From contig JAJVIO010000008.1 of NCBI GenBank assembly GCA_022071975.1, forward strand, positions 62,001-126,000: a stretch of 64,000 nucleotides of DNA. Direction: 5' to 3'. The stretch comes from Planctomycetota bacterium (lineage in GTDB: Bacteria > Planctomycetota > UBA8742 > UBA2392). The notes under the pieces were generated by a model. The model ran no database searches. It was not told where the DNA came from and was given only the letters and a program-made list of their open reading frames with translations. This document shows positions 47,643 through 55,021 of this stretch, piece after piece. The stretch's first letter is position 1. Each line of letters begins with the position of its first letter. The translations under genes and the position numbers were made by a program.

Positions 47643-49130
47643 TTACTCTTCGCCATCACCGCCGGTCAGCACCGGGATCGGACGGTCAACGCCGCTGGTC
47701 GCGCGCTTCAGGAACAGCAGCGCGTAGCAGGTGTTGTATATGTCGGACGGGTCAATCTCGTTCTGGATGTCCCACATGCCGTCCATATCGCCGCCCTTGG
47801 TCTGCTGCTCCAGCAGCTGCTCGGCGCCCTCGTAGTACCAGTCGTGGCCGCCGATCTCATCGATGCCGCCCAGCATGCCGAGGCGCTCGATGGTGTAGAG
47901 GTAGTAGTAGTAGCGGTACATGCCGGCGCGCGGGTTTTCCTTCATGCTCCAGTTCTGGATCATCCAGGCCAGGCCGTCGCCGATCATCTGGTTGCAGTCC
48001 TTGTCCAGCTTCTCCCAGGTCTTCTTTTGGGCCGGGTCTTCCACCAGCTCGTCGCGGATCAGGATCAGCGCGTTGACCGCGGCGGCCGTCATGCTGCCGT
48101 AGGTGGTCTTGTCCAGGGGCTGGTGGTTGCTTTCACGGCAGTAGCCCCAGCCGCGGGCCTTGAGTTCGGGGGGCGTGCCTTCAGATGACGTGCCGCGACC
48201 CTTCTTCTTGTCGTCTTCATCGTCGCCCGCGCTCTTCTTCCACTTGGCCTTCACCACCGGGCCGTCCTTGTCCTGCTGGCCGCGATAGAAGCGGAACACA
48301 TCAAACAGCAGCTTCTTGTCGTACTTGATGCCCAGGCGGGTAGCAGCCTTCAGGCCCAGGATGGCGTACTGCGTGGCGGACACGTCCACGTTGGGGTCGT
48401 TTTCGCCCATGCCGTCCTTGGCGTAGCGCCAGCCGCCGCCGCCGTAGGCCTTGCGGAAGCGGGCTTCCAGCGCCTTCACCGCGATCTCACAGATCTTCTG
48501 GTCCTTCTTGTCCAGCTTGAAGTTGCGGTCTTTCTTCTTCTTCTTGGCGCCCTTGTCTTCGGTGCCCCAGCGCTTGATCGGCTTCTTGTTGCCGTCGGCG
48601 TCCTTTTCGACGCGGCTCTTGGGGTTCTCCAGCTTGCGGTCTTTGGCTTCCCAGGCGCTGATGTAGTACGCCTCGACGGCGTTGAGCACCGTGGCGTCTT
48701 CATAGGTCGAGCTGCCCACAAAACCCTGCATCGACTGGATGGCGCCCTGCTCGGTGTAGTTCTCGCGCAGCCACTTCATGGCCGTGTCGATTTCCTTCTC
48801 ATCGACGAAGCAGCCGGACTTGCACAGCGCCTGAATCGGGAATGCCGTGCGCGCGATCAGGTAGCGGTGAGGTGTGCCCGCGCCGTAAGTCGGCGGATTC
48901 TCGGGGAACTTGCCGAACACCGGCTTGGGGTCGACCGGGTCGATCCCCTGCTGCTTCTTCAGCCAGTCGCAACCCTTGTCCACGGCGTCTTCCACCTTGT
49001 CGGCGAACGACTTGCCGAAGATGTCCTCGCGCTTCTTCTCGGCATCGCCGGCGTCTTGCGCGACCGTCGGCCGCGTGAGGCCAAATACGATCAAGGCCGC
49101 CACGGCGGTGTAAATCAGCGTTTTCCGCAT
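47643..49130 (-). CDS. Exported prenyltransferase/squalene-oxidase-repeat protein
   Basis: The product has 495 residues. A signal peptide (LIYTAVAALIVFGLTRPTVAQ) leads to an alpha/alpha-barrel-like region. Repeated helices with QW-type features such as WLKKQQGI, TAMKWLRENYTEQGAIQSMQGF, YGGGGWRYAKDG, RGWGYCRESNHQPLD and SMTAAAVNALILIRDEL match the squalene cyclase and prenyltransferase repeat superfamily. Two Lys/Asp-rich inserts (KKKKKD near residue 205 and a GDDEDDKKK stretch near 330) interrupt it. No DCTAE catalytic motif is visible, so it is not a classic squalene cyclase. Planctomycetes carry many such secreted paralogues. The start at 49130 has GGGAG upstream. Confidence 0.82.
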   Translation of the reverse strand: MRKTLIYTAVAALIVFGLTRPTVAQDAGDAEKKREDIFGKSFADKVEDAVDKGCDWLKKQQGIDPVDPKPVFGKFPENPPTYGAGTPHRYLIARTAFPIQALCKSGCFVDEKEIDTAMKWLRENYTEQGAIQSMQGFVGSSTYEDATVLNAVEAYYISAWEAKDRKLENPKSRVEKDADGNKKPIKRWGTEDKGAKKKKKDRNFKLDKKDQKICEIAVKALEARFRKAYGGGGWRYAKDGMGENDPNVDVSATQYAILGLKAATRLGIKYDKKLLFDVFRFYRGQQDKDGPVVKAKWKKSAGDDEDDKKKGRGTSSEGTPPELKARGWGYCRESNHQPLDKTTYGSMTAAAVNALILIRDELVEDPAQKKTWEKLDKDCNQMIGDGLAWMIQNWSMKENPRAGMYRYYYYLYTIERLGMLGGIDEIGGHDWYYEGAEQLLEQQTKGGDMDGMWDIQNEIDPSDIYNTCYALLFLKRATSGVDRPIPVLTGGDGEE

Positions 49131-49298
49131 TACAGCTCCCGGAATTAAGACCTGGCCCAGCACCGCGAACTACTTTACGCCAGTTCCTGAAAGATTTCTT
49201 CAAAAAAGGCGTCAGAAGTTAGGTGGACGGGAGACGTAAACCCTTACGCGAAAAGCCCCTTTGTTCGCGCGCACAGAATGACCAATCCATGAAGCAGT

Positions 49299-50054
49299 CT
49301 ACCTCAGGCTGGTCATGTGGCGGCCGCCATCCACCTTCATGCACTCGCCGGTGATCCAGCCGGCCTCGTCGCTGGCCAGAAACGCAATCGCCGCTGCCAC
49401 GTCTTCGGGCACGCCGTGGCGGCCGATCGGGTGCGTCTCTTGGGCGCGCTTCAGGAAGGCGTCGTAGTCGGGCACAGCGTTCGTGACCCGGTGCAACTCA
49501 CTGCGCACCACCCCCGGCTCAACCGCGTTCACCCGCACGCCCTTGGGCGCCAGTTCAAGGGCCATGGTCTGCGTCATCATGCTGACCGCAGCCTTGGAGG
49601 CGCAGTAGGCCAGCAGGTTGCCGTACGGCCGCGTGCCGGTCACGCTGCTGAGGTTCACGATGGCGCCCTTGCGCTTGATCAGCTCCCCCACCGCGGCGTG
49701 GGTCAGGTGGTACACGCCGTACACGTTGGGGCCCATCACGCGCTGGAATTCCTCGGGCGTGGTGTCCTGCACGCCGCCGTTGCCTATCACGCCCGCGTTG
49801 TTCACCAGCACGTCGATACGGCCGTGACGCGCCAGGGTCTCGGCCACCATGCGGGCGCAGTCTTCAGCGCTGGTCACGTCCCCCACCACGTAGCTGCAGG
49901 CGGGTCCGACTTCGGCGCAGGCGGCCTTGAGCTTGTCCTCGCGACGGCCGGTGATGACGACTTTAGCGCCCTCGGAAGCAAAGCGCTTGGCTGCGCCAAG
50001 GCCGATGCCGGTGCCGCCGCCGCTGATCAGAACGACCTTGTCAGTGAAGCGCAT
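49299..50054 (-). CDS. Short-chain dehydrogenase/reductase (classical SDR)
   Basis: The product has 251 residues. The cofactor motif GGGTGIGLGAAKRFA, the NNAGVIGNGG segment and the YxxxK-type active site YCASKAAVSMM with the Ser in LSSVTGTR fit classical SDR enzymes such as FabG. It is the last gene of a minus-strand set with a parvulin and a monooxygenase-like gene. Substrate unknown. Confidence 0.92.
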   Translation of the reverse strand: MRFTDKVVLISGGGTGIGLGAAKRFASEGAKVVITGRREDKLKAACAEVGPACSYVVGDVTSAEDCARMVAETLARHGRIDVLVNNAGVIGNGGVQDTTPEEFQRVMGPNVYGVYHLTHAAVGELIKRKGAIVNLSSVTGTRPYGNLLAYCASKAAVSMMTQTMALELAPKGVRVNAVEPGVVRSELHRVTNAVPDYDAFLKRAQETHPIGRHGVPEDVAAAIAFLASDEAGWITGECMKVDGGRHMTSLR

Positions 50055-50056
50055 GA

Positions 50057-50593
50057 TTACCCCTTCGATGGCGTGCGGCGGATCAGGTGATAGCCGAACT
50101 CGGACTCAACGATGCGCGCGAAGCCTTCCTTGGTGGATTTCGCGCAGTCGGCAAATGGCTTCACCATGCCGCCGTTGGGGTCGCGCGGGTTCTGCGGGTT
50201 GGGGATCGAGTAGGAGTTGTGCGGCTGGCTGTCCTCGTTGTACTTGGCCTGCAGGGCGGTCCAGTTCTCCTTGGTGGGGTCGGTCTTGTAGCGGTTCCAC
50301 AGCTGCTCAACCAGCTCCCAGGCCTGTTCCTTGGTGCGTTCCGGGTCTTTGGGCGTGACGCGCGGGCTGGCACCCTTCCAGCTGACCAGGATGTGTGTGA
50401 CCGTCACGTGCGAGACTGGCGCGGCCAGCTTGCCCCACTCGTCGTCGTACTTGTCGGTGAACTTCACGCTGTCAGGCCCGGGCAAAGGCTCGCCGGGATC
50501 GTGGAAAATGATCGCGCCGATCACGGATCCCAGGATCGCCGCAAAGATGATCGTGCCAATCAATGTACCGCGTGTGTTGCGCTTCTTTGCCAA
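50057..50593 (-). CDS. Membrane-anchored parvulin-type peptidyl-prolyl isomerase
   Basis: The product has 178 residues. A TTG start at 50593 is preceded by GGAGG and 6 bp, giving MAKKRNTRGTLIGTIIFAAILGSVIGAIIF, a short cytoplasmic head and one anchor. The periplasmic part has VTHILVSWKG, an inserted stretch and FADCAKSTKEGFARIVESEFGYHLIRR, the end of a PPIC/parvulin domain. A long Gln/Asn-rich insertion lies between. Ends 2 bp before the SDR start. Confidence 0.85.
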   Translation of the reverse strand: MAKKRNTRGTLIGTIIFAAILGSVIGAIIFHDPGEPLPGPDSVKFTDKYDDEWGKLAAPVSHVTVTHILVSWKGASPRVTPKDPERTKEQAWELVEQLWNRYKTDPTKENWTALQAKYNEDSQPHNSYSIPNPQNPRDPNGGMVKPFADCAKSTKEGFARIVESEFGYHLIRRTPSKG

Positions 50594-50594
50594 G

Positions 50595-50900
50595 TCAGGC
50601 CTCCGTGGTGCTGTCGAAAACCTCGTACATCTCGAGCTGCGGCGGGCCCTGGAACATGCCCGGGTGCCGCTTGCCGTGCCCCTGCCTGAACTGCTCCGAG
50701 CGCGTCCAGGCCTCAAAATCTTCCCGCGAGCGCCAGCGCGTCATGCTGATGAACACGCCTTCCTCGCCTGCCGGGCGCAGCATGTCCTGGGCCATGAAGC
50801 CGGGCATCTGGTCCACCAGCCGCGCGCGGCCTTTGAAGGCCTCCTCGAAGTCGGCTTCGCGGCCGGGAGTTACCCTGAAACGGTTCATCACCAGGAACAT
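50595..50900 (-). CDS. Antibiotic-biosynthesis-monooxygenase (HmoA/IsdG-like) protein
   Basis: The product has 101 residues, the size of an ABM dimeric alpha-beta barrel. It begins MFLVMNRFRVTPGREADFEEAF, with MNRF near the start, then VFISMTRWRSREDFEAWTRSEQFRQGHGK, which holds the Trp and His positions used by haem-degrading IsdG-type enzymes. Function is not certain. It is the first gene of a three-gene operon with the parvulin and SDR. Confidence 0.82.
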   Translation of the reverse strand: MFLVMNRFRVTPGREADFEEAFKGRARLVDQMPGFMAQDMLRPAGEEGVFISMTRWRSREDFEAWTRSEQFRQGHGKRHPGMFQGPPQLEMYEVFDSTTEA

Positions 50901-50960
50901 GGCTGCTCCAGTTCAGAAAATGGGCCGGGCGAATCGCAACGGCCGCGCTACATTAGAAGC

Positions 50961-51290
50961 ATGAGCGAGTCTATCCAGATACTGACCCACGAGCGCGAGT
51001 GGCGCGAGTTCCCGGACAACCCGGGCGTCAGCTACAAAACGCTGCGTAAGCATGAGCAGGGCGGCCTGACCATCCTGCTGAAGTTCGAGCCCGGTGCGCG
51101 CTACCACGGCCACCGGCACCCGGGCGGCGAGGAGTACTTCGTGCTCGAGGGCGAGCTGGACGACCTGGGCAAGGGCTGGCCGGCCGGCAGCTACATCTGG
51201 CACCCACCCGGCAGCGCGCACCGGCCCTCAAGCCGCAAGGGCTGCGTGGTGCTGGTGATGCTGCCTCAGGCCGTGGAGTTGCTCACGTGA
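50961..51290 (+). CDS. Cupin-domain protein (ChrR-like)
   Basis: The product has 109 residues. The metal motif GARYHGHRHPGGEEYFVLEGELDD and the second strand GWPAGSYIWHPPGSAHRPSS match a one-domain cupin of the ChrR type. The ATG at 50961 gives the usual N-terminus. Its last 87 coding bases (51184-51270) are repeated identically at 51899-51985, after the next gene. Confidence 0.9.
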   Translation: MSESIQILTHEREWREFPDNPGVSYKTLRKHEQGGLTILLKFEPGARYHGHRHPGGEEYFVLEGELDDLGKGWPAGSYIWHPPGSAHRPSSRKGCVVLVMLPQAVELLT

Positions 51291-51345
51291 ATGGAGCCAG
51301 AAGTGGCTCAGCATCACAGGCTGCTAAGTGCTAGGGGGCTGGTGA

Positions 51346-51810
51346 ATGAAAGAGCTGAAGAAGTCACGCAGGCGCCCCAAGCGAGGGGATACGTTTGTAT
51401 TCCAAATTGACGATGGCCGAGTCCTTTCAGGCCTGGTTGTTCGGGACGACGTCGAGTACCTGAATACCAGAGTTTTCATGGTCTACGTGTTCAGTGAGAT
51501 TCTTGAAAGCACAAGCGCATCGGCTGTACAGGTCAACGTCAATCACCTGCTCATGGCGCCCATGCTTGTCCCCATTCAACTTTGGACTCAGGGATTCTTC
51601 ATGAACGTAGGAAGCATAGAGTTAGGACCTGAGGACGAGATTGCGCAGCACTGTTTTGACAGGGAGGCGGGCAATGACCCGGGGCCTTATTGTGACGAGT
51701 ATGGTCAGCCCTTGGCGGTTCGCAGCGAACCATGCGGCCCCTATAACTTGGTCATGCCACGAGGTGTGGAGGCGCGAGTGGTAGGTGCTCTCCAGGCTGC
51801 CGCAAAATGA
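51346..51810 (+). CDS. Imm26-like immunity protein candidate
   Basis: The product has 154 residues. RPKRGDTFVFQIDDGRVLSGLVVRDDVEYLNTRVFMVYVF resembles the GDvFaiPLedGryayGrv-type opening of the Imm26 family of polymorphic-toxin immunity proteins. The codon use and GC (about 52%) differ from the neighbours, which suggests transfer. It lies between the intact cupin gene and a repeated 3' cupin fragment. No toxin gene is seen. Confidence is moderate since the match rests on short motifs. Confidence 0.45.
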   Translation: MKELKKSRRRPKRGDTFVFQIDDGRVLSGLVVRDDVEYLNTRVFMVYVFSEILESTSASAVQVNVNHLLMAPMLVPIQLWTQGFFMNVGSIELGPEDEIAQHCFDREAGNDPGPYCDEYGQPLAVRSEPCGPYNLVMPRGVEARVVGALQAAAK

Positions 51811-51898
51811 GTCGAGTCGTAACGCCGTCCGCGGCTCTGGGTACAAGCCAGCCGAGGTCAAGACGAAGTAGCCTGAGCCTTTGCTGGTTCCTGACCCA

Positions 51899-52005
51899 CC
51901 GGCAGCTACATCTGGCACCCACCCGGCAGCGCGCACCGGCCCTCAAGCCGCAAGGGCTGCGTGGTGCTGGTGATGCTGCCTCAGGGCGTGGAGCTTCTGG
52001 GATAG
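51899..52005 (+). pseudogene. 3' fragment of a second cupin gene
   Basis: The first 87 bp are identical to bases 51184-51270 of the intact cupin gene; the last 20 bp are similar and end VMLPQGVELLG-stop, in the same frame and with the same length as the intact gene's VMLPQAVELLT-stop. No 5' part exists. The two copies are exactly 715 bp apart, with the Imm26-like gene in between. Confidence 0.85.
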
Positions 52006-52106
52006 GGGACTGTCCCCCGCGCGTGCGCGGAGGGACTGTCCCCGTTGTCGCGGGCCTGTTTGGTTGCTGGAGACGGGGACAGTCCCCAACTGCGGGGACA
52101 GTCCCC
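52005..52106. repeat. Cluster of four GGGGACWGTCCCC palindromes
   Basis: GGGGACTGTCCCC at 52005-52017, GGGACTGTCCC at 52032-52042, and GGGGACAGTCCCC at 52075-52087 and 52094-52106. The first two are the reverse complement of the last two, so the whole block can fold as a large inverted repeat. It lies directly after the cupin fragment stop. A looser copy is at 24530-24540. Confidence 0.75.
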
Positions 52107-52342
52107 TACGGGCTGGGCGGCGGGGTTTGACGGCCCTCGTTGGGGCAAGCGCCGCGAATTTCGTCCCAGGTGGCGATGCGCAGCTCGCATTCATCCACGG
52201 TGACCACTTCGCTGCTGCCGGCCAGGCGGATGATGCAAGCGCCCTTGGGCTGGCTGACGCCCAGAAGCTGGCCGGCGCGCCCGATGCGCGAGCAATAAAC
52301 CTGCTGGCCAACCACCAGCCGCGTTTTGGATTTCTGATTCAA
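52106..52342 (-). CDS. Small hypothetical protein, beta-rich
   Basis: The product has 78 residues from a TTG at 52342 with GGAG 8 bp before it; an ATG at 52363 lacks a ribosome site. The sequence QKSKTRLVVGQQVYCSRIGRAGQLLGVSQPKGACIIRLAGSSEVVTVDECELRIATWDEI looks like an SH3-like beta-barrel fold. No family recognised. Small size and context leave some doubt. Confidence 0.45.
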   Translation of the reverse strand: MNQKSKTRLVVGQQVYCSRIGRAGQLLGVSQPKGACIIRLAGSSEVVTVDECELRIATWDEIRGACPNEGRQTPPPSP

Positions 52343-52773
52343 GGATAAGGCTCCGACATCCATGGCGGCCCGCCTTGGTGCATAGTCAGACCAACTTGAA
52401 CCAGAAACGAACCACACCCCCACCAAACTTCCTGTGGTGAAAAAAGTAACCCGAAAATTTTCAGGTGATCCCAGTCACCGCAATTGGGTGGCCACCCAAT
52501 GCGATCCGATTCAGGAATGCGGCCAGAAGCGTGCAGACCCATCCGGCCTTTCGAGCCAACCGGCCGTAGCTCGACCACTGACGTGCCGCGAAACCCTCAG
52601 CTCGATGCACGAAAGGGCCCAATGAGAAGCCCCGCCTGTGGCGCTAGGACAGGAGCTAGGTCAGAAAAGCACCGCTCTTTACTCAACCGATTGCGCGGCA
52701 GAAACTGCCTAAGGAACACAGCAGCAGCATCCTATTGTTAACCACTTGGCGCCCAAGATGTATGGAGATCAGC
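52343..52773. other. Gene-free region with one perfect 18-bp palindrome
   Basis: 430 bp of lower-GC sequence. ATTGGGTGGCCACCCAAT at 52483-52500 is a perfect 18-bp palindrome. No convincing gene is present; the region precedes the Imm74-like gene. Confidence 0.45.
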
Positions 52774-53022
52774 ATGGTTGCCGGCGAGAAACGATACAAG
52801 GTAATCGCCATGGGACGTGCCGGAGTCACTTACTCCGAAGGCCACAAAAGCGTCTATATCGACGGTGAAATGCTTATGGGCGGGGAACATGACATCCTTT
52901 TGCGGTTGAGCGCCGTTAGTGCATGGGATCCCCCGAATGAGGCGGAGTTGATCACCGATGGCCACAAGAAGCTCATAATGGAACGCATTTCTAAACAGCT
53001 GGGGCGTATCAATTGGCAGTAG
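52774..53022 (+). CDS. Imm74-like immunity protein
   Basis: The product has 82 residues. AGVTYSEGHKSVYIDGEMLMGGEHDILLRLSAVSAWDPPNEAELITDGHKKLIMERISKQL follows the Imm74 pattern: strand, VDGEML, a hydrophobic strand, W-x-PP and an acidic helix. The start at 52774 has GGAG 6 bp upstream, so the ATG at 52762 is not used. GC is below that of the neighbours. It is a second candidate immunity gene in a short islet without a toxin gene. Confidence 0.7.
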   Translation: MVAGEKRYKVIAMGRAGVTYSEGHKSVYIDGEMLMGGEHDILLRLSAVSAWDPPNEAELITDGHKKLIMERISKQLGRINWQ

Positions 53023-53082
53023 AGGCTTTCGTCCTTCGCCGCAATGTTTGTCATCGGAAACAAAACGATTAATCGCTCGGCG

Positions 53083-54513
53083 TCAGGTTTGGTTGCTCAC
53101 TGCTGCCGTCACAACCTCTGACGCCGGTGTGCGGTTGCCGGCTTGGTCGTAGGCTTGCACGTAGTAGCGGTACTCTAGACCGGCTACGGCCGTGGTGTCG
53201 TGGTAGGCCGTCACCGGCGCGGGCACGGCGTCTATCCGTTCAAACTCGCCTTGCCCCAGTGCGCGCCAGATGTCGTAGCCGTACACGCCCTCGTTGTCCT
53301 CGGCCGCGTTCCAGCGCAGGTCGATGCGGCCTTTGCTGCCGTCGGCCGTGAGATTGGCCGTTTGTTCGGGCCACTGGGGCGCGACCTGGTCGTCACTCTC
53401 CGGCGCCTGGATGCTGCCCTTGGGCCACAGGAAGCAGCTCACGGTCTGGAAGCGCTCGTCCTTCGCCTTGCACACGTTGGCGTAACAGCAGCGGATCACC
53501 TTGTCGAAGCGCCCGGCGTGCACTTTGCGTGGCCAGTCGGGGTCGCACAAAATCGGGCGTGCCATGCCGATCAGGTCGGCGCTGCCCTCGGCCAGGATGC
53601 GCTCGGCCAGCTCCGGCGTGCTGATCTTGCCCGTGGCCACAACGGGAGTAATCACGCCCTGCCCGCGCAGGAAGGCCTTGATGCCGGCCGCGATGTACAG
53701 GTTGGCGGCGGGCGGGTAAGTCTTGCCGGGCATGCAGCGCTCGCCGCTGTAGCCGGTGTAGGGGTACAGGGGCTCACCCTCGCGGGGCTGGGCATCCTCG
53801 AACTTGCCGCCGGCGCTGACGCTGACGTAATCGACGCCGGCCTGCACCAGGCGCAGGGCGATCAGCCTTGACTCGTCAACGGTGTAGCCGCCCTTGATAC
53901 ATTCCTCGCCGTCGAAGCGCACGCCGACCGGGAACGACTCCCCCACCGCCCTGCGCACGGCCTGCGTCACTTCGACGGGCAGACGCAGGCGGCGGTCGAG
54001 GCTGCCGCCGTAGTCGTCGCGGCGCTTGTTCATGCGGCTGAGGAAGCTGCTGAGTGTGTAGGCGTGGGCCATGTGCAGCTCGACGCCGTCGTAGCCGGCA
54101 TCGGCGCGGCGGACGGCCGCGGCGGCGTAGTTTTCGACGATGGCGCGGATGTCGTCAATACTTAGGTCCTCAACCTTCTGCCGCCAGCCGCTGCGGGAGA
54201 TCTTGAGGAAGTGAATGATCTGGGGGGCGACGCAACCCGGCCCGGCGTCTTTCATTTTCTTGCGCAGCTCGCGCAAGGCGGGCACGAATTCGTCGTCGCA
54301 GATGCGCAGCAGGGGACCCGACTTGCTGCGGTGAACCGCCATGGCTTCAAGCACCACGAGCCCAGCGCCCCCTTTGGCGAAACGCACGTAGCGGTCCGTG
54401 ATGTCCCGGTTGACGAAGCCGTCCTCCCCAGACAAACGCGTGACCATGGCCGGCACAACGATGCGGTTGGGCAGGGTCATGGAGCGAATGGTTAGAGGAC
54501 TGAATAAGGTCAC
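53083..54513 (-). CDS. Old-yellow-enzyme-type flavin oxidoreductase with C-terminal FN3 domain
   Basis: The product has 476 residues and a GTG start at 54513. The first 370 residues form an OYE/2,4-dienoyl-CoA-reductase-like barrel: LFSPLTIRSMTLPNRIVVPAM, HMAHAYTLSSFLSRMNKRRDDYGGS, then VISTGKIS-type VVATGKISTPELAERILAEGSADLIGMARPILCDP. A Cys-rich segment RCCYANVCKAKDERFQTVSC may hold an FeS cluster. The last 90 residues (PQWPEQTANLTADGSKGRIDLRW ... EYRYYVQAYDQAGNRTPASEVVTAAV) are a fibronectin type III domain. That fusion is unusual for a cytosolic flavoenzyme. Confidence 0.85.
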   Translation of the reverse strand: MTLFSPLTIRSMTLPNRIVVPAMVTRLSGEDGFVNRDITDRYVRFAKGGAGLVVLEAMAVHRSKSGPLLRICDDEFVPALRELRKKMKDAGPGCVAPQIIHFLKISRSGWRQKVEDLSIDDIRAIVENYAAAAVRRADAGYDGVELHMAHAYTLSSFLSRMNKRRDDYGGSLDRRLRLPVEVTQAVRRAVGESFPVGVRFDGEECIKGGYTVDESRLIALRLVQAGVDYVSVSAGGKFEDAQPREGEPLYPYTGYSGERCMPGKTYPPAANLYIAAGIKAFLRGQGVITPVVATGKISTPELAERILAEGSADLIGMARPILCDPDWPRKVHAGRFDKVIRCCYANVCKAKDERFQTVSCFLWPKGSIQAPESDDQVAPQWPEQTANLTADGSKGRIDLRWNAAEDNEGVYGYDIWRALGQGEFERIDAVPAPVTAYHDTTAVAGLEYRYYVQAYDQAGNRTPASEVVTAAVSNQT

Positions 54514-54548
54514 GAGCGAAGCCCATGGTTAGGTAACTCAGTAGAACC

Positions 54549-54633
54549 GCAATGACCAATAACCAATGACCAATGACCAGTTCGAATGCGCGGCCGTTCC
54601 ATTGGGAATTGGAAACTGGTCATTGGTAATTGC
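54549..54633. repeat. Imperfect hairpin of ACCAATG-type units, copy B
   Basis: Arms GCAATGACCAATAACCAATG... and ...CATTGGTAATTGC pair over about 34 bp with several mismatches around the centre near 54590. A relative is at 43881-43960. Confidence 0.6.
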
Positions 54634-54640
54634 CTTACGC

Positions 54641-55021
54641 CTACGCGTTCCCGATCGGCTTGAGCTTGCTGGAGTCGCCGGGTAGCTGGGGGTGCTGGCG
54701 CAGGCGCTCGACGGGTACGCCGTTCACCAGGTGGCTTTCGACGATCTCGTCCACGTCGGCTACCGTCACTTGCTTGTACCACACGGCCTCGGGGTACACG
54801 ACCACGCTGACGCCCAGCTCACAGGTGTCGAGGCAGCCGGCCTTCTGCGCCCGGATACGGGGCTTGAGGCCCTTCTGCTGCACCAGCTCCTTGAAGCGCT
54901 CCAGCACAGCGGGCGCGCCCTTGGAGGTGCAGTCGCCGCGCGGGTGGCCGGCTTCGCGCTGGTTCAGGCAGATGAACACGTGCCGCTCATAGGGCGGGTA
55001 TTTGCGTTGGGGTTCACTCAT
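54641..55021 (-). CDS. Thioredoxin-fold [2Fe-2S] ferredoxin
   Basis: The product has 126 residues. The cluster ligands follow the pattern HVFICLNQREAGHPRGDC ... AGCLDTCELG of thioredoxin-like 2Fe-2S proteins (Shethna type). It lacks a signal peptide. It overlaps the acyl-CoA dehydrogenase by ATGA, suggesting electron transfer to or from that enzyme. Confidence 0.9.
   Translation of the reverse strand: MSEPQRKYPPYERHVFICLNQREAGHPRGDCTSKGAPAVLERFKELVQQKGLKPRIRAQKAGCLDTCELGVSVVVYPEAVWYKQVTVADVDEIVESHLVNGVPVERLRQHPQLPGDSSKLKPIGNA

Noticed and set aside
52106-52426. Longer reading of the small minus-strand gene from 52426
   Set aside because: The extension lacks a ribosome site; the TTG at 52342 has a GGAG at the right distance.
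52483-52500. Perfect 18-bp palindrome ATTGGGTGGCCACCCAAT as an operator or attachment site
   Set aside because: It is a single copy with no gene or phage context to give it a function; kept only as a note in the intergenic feature.
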